Origin: a virus
DNA length: 30,458 nt
IMG/VR virus record: IMGVR_UViG_3300035661_000247
Coordinates: 1-30,458 of that record
Strand: one strand, 5' to 3'
The notes under the pieces were generated by a model, which was not told the DNA's origin, ran no database searches, and saw only the letters and a program-made list of their open reading frames with translations. Position numbers and translations under genes: made by a program. Below are positions 8,195 to 14,949 of the stretch, one piece after another; the stretch's first letter is position 1, and each line of letters opens with the position of its first letter.

Positions 8195-8224
8195 ATTGTA
8201 CAGAGCATTTGCAATTGATTGCAA
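8195..8224 (-). promoter_or_regulatory. Promoter for the head-tail joining genes, overlapped by a 14-bp element
   Basis: TTGCAA (8224-8219), 18 bases, TACAAT (8200-8195), 31 bases upstream of the ATG at 8164. The -10 context TCTGTACAATG also occurs upstream of the portal gene. The 14-bp element at 8210-8223 covers the -35 box and half of the spacer. Confidence 0.55.
8210..8223. repeat. 14-bp dispersed element, copy 4
   Basis: Exact TGCAATTGATTGCA on the plus strand. It is intergenic, between the capsid terminator and the next start codon, and overlaps the -35 region of a likely promoter. Confidence 0.95.
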
Positions 8225-8237
8225 GCAATCCGTACCC

Positions 8238-8271
8238 ACAAAGAACAAAGGCAGACCGAAGCCTGCCTTTG
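8238..8271 (-). terminator. Terminator after the major capsid gene
   Basis: On the minus strand a 10-11-bp stem (CAAAGGCAGGC with GUCUGCCUUUG, one G-U pair) closes a UUCG tetraloop at 8271-8246 and is followed by a T-rich TTCTTTG. The tail of T residues is imperfect, but the stem is very stable. It lies 40 bases after the capsid stop codon. Confidence 0.75.
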
Positions 8272-8313
8272 CATTGTACTCCGATAGAGCCAGGTTGCCC
8301 CAGCCCCTGGCGG

Positions 8314-9249
8314 TTAGCCGGTGATGCCGGTGTACTTGGTCAGCGCGTTGACCTCTTCCAACTCGAAGCCGACGCGGGCCGTCAGCACGATGATAAAGAC
8401 GCGGGATCGAATGTCCTTATCATACTCGATCTGGATATTGCGCTGGATGGCGAAGATCAAGTTCAGCGGGTCAGTGAACAGACCACTATCTGAAGGCATC
8501 ATGGGTACGCCCTTCACCTGGGAACCGAACACGTACAGTGGCAGGTTGCCCTGGATGTTGGCATCGCCCATCACGGTCTCGCGGGTAGCGTACTGATCAC
8601 GCATCTCGGTTTCGTTGTCCACCGAAACGAAGTGAGTCATGGATGTACGGTTGCGCAGGTACTTGTCCGGGGTGGCCTTGACAGCCGCCTTGATAGCTTC
8701 CTTAGTGAAGGTGCCACCCACGTTGACCACGTTCGCAGAAGCCTTCTTCAGCCAGCCATCGGCCAGACTCAGGTAGGCGTCGGCGCTGGCCGTGTCACCA
8801 CGGATGCCGAGTTCTTCCAAGTCGAGAGCCGCACGCTCGCCGATCATGTCCACGATGGTCTGGTGGATACCTCCGGCACCTTGTTCGGCACCCGCCGTAA
8901 TATTGCCGCGCTCAATGTTGTCCTCGATCACGTCATACGGGAGGTGAACTTCAGCGATCACTTCCTTGGTGGTGATCAGCACCTGGCCCAGGTCGGGCTT
9001 CACGCGGTCAGTAGCAGCCAAGGCAGTGCTAGACACAGCGGGGCGCAGGATGCGCGAACCGAAGCCGATCTTGTTGATCTTCTGCTCCGGGCCGTTCATG
9101 GCGACAGTGCGGCACGACTGGATCAACGTGGGCTGATCCATGACGGTACGGACGAATTGATCGGTCTGCTCCGGGCTCAGACGGCCAGCGATGGCTAGGT
9201 CAGACAGCGCCATGTCGGCCTTTTTGATGATTTCCTGATTGGTAGGCAT
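8314..9249 (-). CDS. Major capsid protein, 311 residues
   Basis: I choose the ATG at 9249 (MPTNQEIIKKADMALSDL) because AGAGGAATTAAA precedes it; the longer frame adds 36 low-complexity residues. The protein has an N-terminal helix, a long extended region (KPDLGQVLITTKEVIAEVHL) and a domain with ERAALDLEELGIRGD, followed by the C-terminal GVPMMPSDSG. These are typical of HK97-fold capsid proteins of this phage type. Flanking genes agree: scaffold-like protein and protease upstream, then a strong terminator and neck genes. Confidence 0.9.
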   Translation of the reverse strand: MPTNQEIIKKADMALSDLAIAGRLSPEQTDQFVRTVMDQPTLIQSCRTVAMNGPEQKINKIGFGSRILRPAVSSTALAATDRVKPDLGQVLITTKEVIAEVHLPYDVIEDNIERGNITAGAEQGAGGIHQTIVDMIGERAALDLEELGIRGDTASADAYLSLADGWLKKASANVVNVGGTFTKEAIKAAVKATPDKYLRNRTSMTHFVSVDNETEMRDQYATRETVMGDANIQGNLPLYVFGSQVKGVPMMPSDSGLFTDPLNLIFAIQRNIQIEYDKDIRSRVFIIVLTARVGFELEEVNALTKYTGITG

Positions 9250-9301
9250 TTTAATTCCTCTTTCCTTCAGTTGGGGGGTAACAACTATTATGTGACAGGT
9301 T

Positions 9302-10477
9302 TCAGCGGCGGCGCATGAAGCCGGTGTCGAAGCAGCCGGTGCGGGGGTCGGAGTCACCCGACTTCTTCACCTGCTGCGACTGTGCCGGTTCATCACCAGC
9401 GACTGCACCCGCAACCACCGTGGACTTGACTACTTGGGTCGCAGTTTCAGCCTTCCGAGCGATTTCGTCAACACGCCCAGAAAGATCATTCTGCGACTTG
9501 GCAACCTTTGCCACCTCACCCGACACACCCTTGACGGCTTCAGACAGTGTGGAGAGTTGTTCCATCACAGCTTTCAGCGCAGCGCCAGATTCATCGGTCT
9601 TTTCAGACCCGGCAGCGCCCTCGCCTTCGGCGTTCGCATCCGAAACAGAACCTTCACCAGCCGTAACACCTTCTTCAGCTCCTTGACCATCTTCCTTCTT
9701 GGCCTTGGGCTTGTCCTTGCACGCCTTCTTCTCAGCGTCGGACATCTCGGCCCACTTCTTGGGATCGACACCTTCGGGGCAGGCCATGCCGTTGCTCTTG
9801 TTCTTCGTCTTGTCTTTGGCGGACTTGACTACTTCAGCCACCGCTACTTCGGCCTTAAAGGCTGAGGTCGGTAGGCCCTTGGTCAGGGTAGTCACGTAGG
9901 TGCTGAACTTCGACAGCACATCCCCCACCTTAGAGGAAGCATCGACACCGCTATCAGCGTTGTACAGGATGTTCGAGATGGTGGACACAACAGCATCGCA
10001 GGCGGTGCGGATGCCCTGGTAGTAGCCCTGGGCCGCCATCACTTCGTTGAAGTCCGTGCTGTTGGACAACTCCTCACTATAGGGGGAGAAGTCTTTCATC
10101 ACTACCGCCATGTCTTCTGACAGGCGGACGATGTGGGCGTCTGCGGGCAGATCACCAGAAGACAGCACAACAGTACCATCTTCGTTCTTGGTGGCCTTGT
10201 CAAAGGGCAGGCCGTTATCAGCCAGTGCTTTTTTAACACCCTCCAGCGTGTCCTCACCGTGATCCATGACCACGACAGCCACGACTTCGGGAGCTTGGGA
10301 CTTCGGGGTGACTTTTTCACCCTTCAGCACCCTCTTGATGTTGCCGAGGTCAATCATTCCACTCTCCTTGTCGGATTTAATGATACGAAACGGGATGCGG
10401 TTCGCTCCACGAGTCACAAGCGAAATAAAGCGCACATCAGCGTTCTTCATTTCTTTAAGTGTCGTCTTGATTCTCAT
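9302..10477 (-). CDS. Scaffold-like protein with XkdF-type N-terminus, 391 residues
   Basis: The first 35 residues contain DVRFISLVTRGANRIPFRI, a signature of the N-terminal region of PBSX XkdF-like proteins. The rest has a small alpha/beta part (residues about 60-110), a helical part, then a very charged, low-complexity Lys/Glu/Ala/Gly region and a long predicted coiled coil (about 295-350), as in capsid scaffolds. It lies between the prohead protease and the capsid gene. The annotated ATG at 10477 has a weak ribosome binding site. A second possible start at 10357 (MIDLGNIKRV) has a strong AGGAG six bases upstream, so a shorter nested product is possible. Confidence 0.75.
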   Translation of the reverse strand: MRIKTTLKEMKNADVRFISLVTRGANRIPFRIIKSDKESGMIDLGNIKRVLKGEKVTPKSQAPEVVAVVVMDHGEDTLEGVKKALADNGLPFDKATKNEDGTVVLSSGDLPADAHIVRLSEDMAVVMKDFSPYSEELSNSTDFNEVMAAQGYYQGIRTACDAVVSTISNILYNADSGVDASSKVGDVLSKFSTYVTTLTKGLPTSAFKAEVAVAEVVKSAKDKTKNKSNGMACPEGVDPKKWAEMSDAEKKACKDKPKAKKEDGQGAEEGVTAGEGSVSDANAEGEGAAGSEKTDESGAALKAVMEQLSTLSEAVKGVSGEVAKVAKSQNDLSGRVDEIARKAETATQVVKSTVVAGAVAGDEPAQSQQVKKSGDSDPRTGCFDTGFMRRR

Positions 10478-10533
10478 GTCACGTTCTCACACTGTAGCCG
10501 GAAGTGTACTACTCCCGAATCCCACCTAACAAC

Positions 10534-11124
10534 TCAGCCGACTATCTCTATGTTGTCAACGGCTGAAAACGAATGCCGATGCCCGTTCACCTCTTCAGTG
10601 ATCGTACCGGTTAAGATGGGGTGCTTGTGGCCGTCCACCTCATCAGTCGTACCTCCCAGGAATTTCCCATCCCCGTTGTAGGTCACGTAGAACTTGTGGA
10701 CGTGATTTTCGTTCTTGCTGGTCAACCCCGAGACCACTGGAGGTATTTCAAGCTCCACCTCCTGGTACTCGCGCACAACCATCGCTTCCATGCTGAAGCC
10801 ATTGATCTCGCCACTCTTCACCTTTTCCCAGGTGTCGTCGTCTGGGATATGCACACCCACCACCCAGGCACCTTCGATGAAGTCGGGATCGTCCTTACGA
10901 GCGATGAAGGACTCCACCACGGTCACACCTGGAATGGCTTCGTTGTCGTGCTGCTGATCCACCCGATCTACGCGCTGCTTCCGCACGAACTCGTGGGCCA
11001 TCTTCATAATCTGCTCGGCAGTCATGTATTCACCATCGGCGTCCGGTCGGTTCGGCGCATACACCTCACCATATACGAGGTGCAACTCCTGACCTTCCTC
11101 GTCTTTTTTGACCACGCATTTCAT
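10534..11124 (-). CDS. XkdF-like prohead protease, 196 residues
   Basis: The pattern YAPNRPDADGEYMTAEQI, DQQHDNE, TVVESFIARKDDPDF, and GAWVVGVHIPDD followed by GEINGFSMEA is the XkdF family, considered phage prohead proteases. The C-terminal third has three His-x-His motifs (NHVH, GHKH, GHRH), probably a metal-binding or structural tail. The ATG at 11124 has AGGTG upstream; the longer frame to 11184 runs through the promoter and 14-bp element and is unlikely. The gene has its own likely promoter at 11155-11184. Confidence 0.85.
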   Translation of the reverse strand: MKCVVKKDEEGQELHLVYGEVYAPNRPDADGEYMTAEQIMKMAHEFVRKQRVDRVDQQHDNEAIPGVTVVESFIARKDDPDFIEGAWVVGVHIPDDDTWEKVKSGEINGFSMEAMVVREYQEVELEIPPVVSGLTSKNENHVHKFYVTYNGDGKFLGGTTDEVDGHKHPILTGTITEEVNGHRHSFSAVDNIEIVG

Positions 11125-11136
11125 GAGTGCACCTTT

Positions 11137-11150
11137 TGCAATTGATTGCA
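11137..11150. repeat. 14-bp dispersed element, copy 5
   Basis: Exact TGCAATTGATTGCA on the plus strand. It lies five bases (11151-11154 plus edge) downstream of the -10 box of a likely promoter, covering the expected transcription start, and ends 12 bases before the protease ATG: an operator-like position. Confidence 0.95.
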
Positions 11151-11154
11151 GCCG

Positions 11155-11184
11155 ATCATACCACCTACTTGGGGTTCCACTCAA
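11155..11184 (-). promoter_or_regulatory. Promoter for the prohead protease gene
   Basis: TTGAGT (11184-11179), 18 bases, TATGAT (11160-11155). The -35 box overlaps the stop codon of the 46-residue gene. The 14-bp element follows at once. Confidence 0.55.
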
Positions 11185-11321
11185 GCAAAGGCTTCGGAGA
11201 CCCTAGACTCCGTATACCCCAACGTGTTGATGAGGAACTGCTTAACCAATTCCTCGTCCGTCTTCGGAACCATTTCGGCATACACCGCGTCATTGTCCTC
11301 GGACTTCAGGGTCTCTCTCAT
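11181..11321 (-). CDS. Small protein, 46 residues, between head morphogenesis and protease genes
   Basis: The ATG at 11321 overlaps the stop of the head morphogenesis gene (ATGA), with GGAGGTG six bases upstream. The product starts MRETLKSEDNDAVYAEM, is acidic and ends LINTLGYTESRVSEAFA, with a predicted C-terminal helix. Coding overlap and a strong Shine-Dalgarno support a real gene. I do not recognise the family; the position suggests a small head-assembly factor. Confidence 0.7.
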   Translation of the reverse strand: MRETLKSEDNDAVYAEMVPKTDEELVKQFLINTLGYTESRVSEAFA

Positions 11322-12931
11322 CCCAGCACCTCCACGAACTTGGACACCTTCTCGGTATCCGTCAGGTCAAGCATGGCGTTGAACTTTACACCCTTGAACA
11401 AGACTTCGCCAATGTCCTTGCCCCCCACCTTGAACGGTAAGTTGGCGATCATCTGCATGGCATTCTCGTTCTTCGACCCCAGCAAGTCCATTAGTATGTT
11501 CATCTGCCCGGGTGACAGAGCCAGCGCCACCTCCGGCAGCTTCCCATCATCCAGGTTCTGGATGATCGACTCCTTGATGTCGAACCAGTCCCCTGGGGCA
11601 GGCAGCAACCCCATCTTCGAGTAGGTGTAGGCACCGAGGTCTCCATCCGCCACCAGGGACAGCGTGGATGCCCCAATGGTCTCGGCCACCTCCGCAGAGT
11701 TCTTCATAAGCCGCTTCAAGAACGCGGCAGCTTCTTTAGGCTCCGCCTTTTTGAACTCCGCATAATTCATGTGCATCGTCCCGGTGAAGGGGTCATATAC
11801 CATCTGTGCATCCAGCTTACCTTCACCAATCGGCATCTTGGTATGGAACTTGATGTCTCCGTCTTCCCCGATAGTAATCGTTCGGTACAGCTTCCCTAGC
11901 ACTCCATCCAAAATCTCTTTCGGCGTGAAGCCAGTGAGCTTTGCCAGGATAACGATGGGCGACACGCCAACGAAGTCGTTCCAGTGCTTAAGAGCCGAAT
12001 CCGTCACCTTCAGGCCAAGTTCCTCGAAGGTTTCCTTCGTGGACACCACCTTGGGCAGCTTTTCCCGTTCTTTGGGTACACTCGGCTTCTCAGTGCGTGG
12101 AGCTTTACCTACCCTCACAAGCATCGTCCGGCATCCTGGATGGAACGGGGGGATATGGAGACCTGCTGCCGTCAACTCTTGCGGCGTCATCTCGTCGTAC
12201 CTCTCAATGCTGGCCTTGTCCTGCTTCGGCCAGGGTTGCAATTCCTTCACATCATCCGGGTTCTGCACTGACAGAATTTCGTTGATCGACTTACGGGCGT
12301 CGTCCACCTTGAACACCTTGCCGTTGATGGATCGGCAGAAGGCGGAAGTGCGCCCGTCCAGCACCGCAGACAGCTTGTAGATGGTCAGCCCCAGAAAGTC
12401 TGCCTCCGCTGCAAAGCCCCATACTGCTAGACGTGAGGTGTGCAAGGACGAGATCAACTGCATGATCTTGTCCCCCTCAACAGTGAAATCCACGAACTCC
12501 TGGACGTAACGAGGCTTATCGGCCTTCTCAGCCGTCTTGAGTTCCTCTTGCGCCTTTGCAATTGATTGCACGACCGCCTTGTACACCTGCACCGTGGCAT
12601 TCAGTTCAAGGGACTTACAGAAGTTCTCGGCCACCGCATCCATCAGCTTGTCGTAGTTCCCACCTGAAACAAACGTGGTCTTCGAGTCCGTAGCCATGCG
12701 AGCACCGAAGTTAGCACAGGCCAGCATCAGGTACTTGATGTACTGCTTGTTCTTCTCCCCTACAGGGGACAGGTCGATGTCTTTAGCCAAGGAATACGCT
12801 TTGGCGAAGTCTCCCTGGTCGATGGCGTCCACCACCCCCGCCTGGAGCTTGGCAGCGATTGGCCCCCAAGTCTTGTGCAGCCTCTTGTGAAGCTGCACCT
12901 CTAATTCTAGGTAGGTTCTGATGTCAACCAT
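11318..12931 (-). CDS. Head morphogenesis protein, Mu gpF-like, 537 residues
   Basis: The central part has LDGRTSAFCRSINGKVF and, later, LHIPPFHPGCRTMLV; the paired Arg-Thr-x-x-Cys and Pro-x-His-Pro-x-Cys-Arg are the hallmark of the Mu gpF/SPP1 gp7 head morphogenesis family. The C-terminal 230 residues have no recognisable domain. Minor capsid proteins of this type are made next to the portal and assist head assembly. The start (12931) overlaps the portal stop by eight bases. One copy of the 14-bp element is inside (VQSIAKAQ). Confidence 0.9.
   Translation of the reverse strand: MVDIRTYLELEVQLHKRLHKTWGPIAAKLQAGVVDAIDQGDFAKAYSLAKDIDLSPVGEKNKQYIKYLMLACANFGARMATDSKTTFVSGGNYDKLMDAVAENFCKSLELNATVQVYKAVVQSIAKAQEELKTAEKADKPRYVQEFVDFTVEGDKIMQLISSLHTSRLAVWGFAAEADFLGLTIYKLSAVLDGRTSAFCRSINGKVFKVDDARKSINEILSVQNPDDVKELQPWPKQDKASIERYDEMTPQELTAAGLHIPPFHPGCRTMLVRVGKAPRTEKPSVPKEREKLPKVVSTKETFEELGLKVTDSALKHWNDFVGVSPIVILAKLTGFTPKEILDGVLGKLYRTITIGEDGDIKFHTKMPIGEGKLDAQMVYDPFTGTMHMNYAEFKKAEPKEAAAFLKRLMKNSAEVAETIGASTLSLVADGDLGAYTYSKMGLLPAPGDWFDIKESIIQNLDDGKLPEVALALSPGQMNILMDLLGSKNENAMQMIANLPFKVGGKDIGEVLFKGVKFNAMLDLTDTEKVSKFVEVLG
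12557..12570. repeat. 14-bp dispersed element, copy 6
   Basis: Exact TGCAATTGATTGCA on the plus strand, inside the head morphogenesis gene, where it is translated as part of VQSIAK. Confidence 0.95.
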
Positions 12932-14702
12932 GAACGTGGCAGCAATCTGCGGTAAGGGTCACTAGGTCTTTACTGATTCCGCCCAGAGTGTAGGCGGACA
13001 CCAGTTCGTTAAAGGTAGCGAGGTCAGCGCCACTCAGGGACTCAACCGTCTTGAGGACTTCCAGCTTTTCGGCTTCCGTCAGTTCGTACTTGGAAACCAA
13101 CAGTCCCTTTATCACCCCGTACTCGTGCGCCACATTGACAAGGTTTAGAGACTTTTTGGGCTCTTGATCGGTCTTCGCTTGGATAATGGGTGGCGTGGAG
13201 TCCAATCCGGGGGTTGTTGGCATCCCTGGAAGGGGGTCTCCCCCAGCCCCGGTCTGTCCTCCCGGGGTCGGTTCAGGGGCGGGCCCAGATTCATTGAACT
13301 TCAGGTCGGTTCCAGCAATCGAGTTGACTTCCTTCACTAGGTCTCTGCCATCTACCTTATCTGCAATCAATTGCAGGGCCTTCATCTTGTCCTCGACGGT
13401 CTTCAGTGTTATCGGCTTGCTACGCAACTCCCATGTCCTGATGCCAAGGGCCTTCAGGATAGTCTTGTTGATGCGTTCATCAAACTCTACCCGCTCCGGC
13501 TTGAACACCTGTTCTTCGGCCACCATGTAGCTGACCACAGCCGTGGCAAAGTTGTAGTCCTGGGCACGCCCTAGGAACATCGGGGGCAAACGAAAACCAA
13601 TACGAATATGCTCCTCAGCCGTCTGGTCGTAGTTGGCATACATCGCATCATTCGCACGTTCGGCACCGAAGCGTTCTACACGCACCTGCACGTTGCCTGC
13701 GGACTCCAGAGAGCCAGACGAAGACTGAGCCTCCACGACCACAGCACGGTTGCGGTTCTTGTTCTTGCCAGACAGGTAGGCGCGAAGCTGGTCAGAGGCG
13801 TCCTTTGCCAGAGTTCCACCCTGTACGAAGATGATAGCCGGGGGCATGCCCCCCGCATCGAAGAACTCTAGGTTCTGCTCTTCAGCTTTGCGGGAGCCAA
13901 CCACGGACGGCAACTGGTTGATCCAGCGGGGCACGCTATAAGGCCCACGGGTGTCTGGGTTCACGTCGAAGTAGATCAACTCGGTGGCTCGGCGCTCAGG
14001 GGGAATCACATTCGAGGCGGTCTCCCACTCACCGGTGAACTTATCCAGTTGGCGCGTGGTGCCGAACTCACGGTAGTACAGGTTAGTGTTACCCACCCTC
14101 TGCATGAAGCGGCGCTCACGTTCGTACATCTGTAACTCCACCTCCTTGCCCCCTCGCATGATCGTCTTCGTGACCAACACTGGATCATCCAGCTTTACAA
14201 AGCGCATGGAGTAACTCTCCAAGTTGCGGATACCCACCAGATCACCAGCGAGGTTGCGCAGAGCCTCCAAGAAGCCATACCCAGTGCTCTCCATGTCACG
14301 GCGCAGCTTGCGTCTAATCTGTATGAATCCCTTTCCAGGGTATGGTTCATCGAAGAAGGCTTCGAGGGCTTCCTTCTCTGCCATGTCCCCTTCCTTGCCC
14401 TCCTCTACCGAAATGAACTCGTAGCCGGTGCCGTCGATGTTCACCTCCATCGTCTCGATACACTGTGCCAACACGTTGTTATGTGCCACCAGATGGGTCA
14501 ACATCTTCGGCTCGTATGGGGGCTGGAGCACGACGTTTGACACACTCGACGTGGTGAAGTACAAGTTCGTAAACTCGTCTTCCAACTGCAAAGCCGAGTC
14601 AGCCATCACCAGATACGTGTCGGAACCTATCACTTTCTGGACAAAAGTGATCTTCGGCTCTTCAGCCTTGGCCTCTTTCTTGGTCTTCATAATGATTGAC
14701 AT
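12924..14702 (-). CDS. Portal protein, PBSX-type family, 592 residues
   Basis: The sequence RGPYSVPRWINQLPSVVGS followed by AEEQNLEFFDAGGMPPAIIF and a helical C-terminal part matches phage portal proteins (PBSX-type), which form the dodecameric DNA channel of the head. The N-terminal part has YEPKMLTHLVAHNNVLAQCI. I start at the ATG at 14702 (MSIIMKTKKE) because GAGG lies five bases upstream; ATG 14690 is possible. The C-terminal 100 residues are Pro/Gly-rich and then helical. A 14-bp element is within the gene (LQLIADK). A promoter is likely at 14739-14768. Confidence 0.9.
   Translation of the reverse strand: MSIIMKTKKEAKAEEPKITFVQKVIGSDTYLVMADSALQLEDEFTNLYFTTSSVSNVVLQPPYEPKMLTHLVAHNNVLAQCIETMEVNIDGTGYEFISVEEGKEGDMAEKEALEAFFDEPYPGKGFIQIRRKLRRDMESTGYGFLEALRNLAGDLVGIRNLESYSMRFVKLDDPVLVTKTIMRGGKEVELQMYERERRFMQRVGNTNLYYREFGTTRQLDKFTGEWETASNVIPPERRATELIYFDVNPDTRGPYSVPRWINQLPSVVGSRKAEEQNLEFFDAGGMPPAIIFVQGGTLAKDASDQLRAYLSGKNKNRNRAVVVEAQSSSGSLESAGNVQVRVERFGAERANDAMYANYDQTAEEHIRIGFRLPPMFLGRAQDYNFATAVVSYMVAEEQVFKPERVEFDERINKTILKALGIRTWELRSKPITLKTVEDKMKALQLIADKVDGRDLVKEVNSIAGTDLKFNESGPAPEPTPGGQTGAGGDPLPGMPTTPGLDSTPPIIQAKTDQEPKKSLNLVNVAHEYGVIKGLLVSKYELTEAEKLEVLKTVESLSGADLATFNELVSAYTLGGISKDLVTLTADCCHVHG
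13362..13375. repeat. 14-bp dispersed element, copy 7
   Basis: Exact copy, reading TGCAATCAATTGCA on the plus strand (opposite centre). It is inside the portal gene, translated as part of LQLIAD. Confidence 0.95.
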
Positions 14703-14738
14703 ACCTGCCTCGTTGGGGGAGATTGATGAACTGGCTCC

Positions 14739-14768
14739 ATTGTACAGACCAAAGCGCCTACCAGACAA
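14739..14768 (-). promoter_or_regulatory. Promoter upstream of the portal gene
   Basis: TTGTCT (14768-14763), 18 bases, TACAAT (14744-14739), in the context TCTGTACAATG shared with the promoter at 8195-8224. It lies after the terminator at 14777-14800 and 36 bases before the portal ATG, so it probably begins the virion transcript. Confidence 0.55.
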
Positions 14769-14776
14769 CACGCATT

Positions 14777-14800
14777 AAAAGGGAGCCACTTGGGCTCCCT
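14777..14800 (-). terminator. Terminator after the DNA polymerase gene
   Basis: An 8-bp stem AGGGAGCC/GGCTCCCT with a five-base loop at 14800-14780. On the minus strand it ends in TTTT; on the plus strand it is followed by CGTTTT, so it may work in both directions. Confidence 0.75.
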
Positions 14801-14805
14801 CGTTT

Positions 14806-14819
14806 TGCAATCAATTGCA
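14806..14819. repeat. 14-bp dispersed element, copy 8
   Basis: Exact copy, reading TGCAATCAATTGCA on the plus strand. It is intergenic, a few bases before the terminator hairpin in the 247-bp gap between DNA polymerase and portal. Confidence 0.95.
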
Positions 14820-14949
14820 AGAGCAGTCAAAGGCCAGATGCCACAGGTAGTACCACATCGCCACCTGCCCCGCCGTCCCCTTCAAATCTTGTTGAACACC
14901 TTGGCGTAGCAGCTATCCCAAGGTGATCACCGGGATGAATCAGGGCATC
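14820..14949. other. Non-coding gap with a large inverted repeat
   Basis: This part of the 247-bp gap after the DNA polymerase gene holds no convincing gene; the only start with a ribosome binding site gives a 15-residue peptide. It contains the inverted repeat CACCTTGG (14897-14904) with CCAAGGTG (14918-14925); between the arms TAGC and GCTA extend the symmetry around a single central base. No T-run follows, so a simple terminator is unlikely. Confidence 0.6.
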
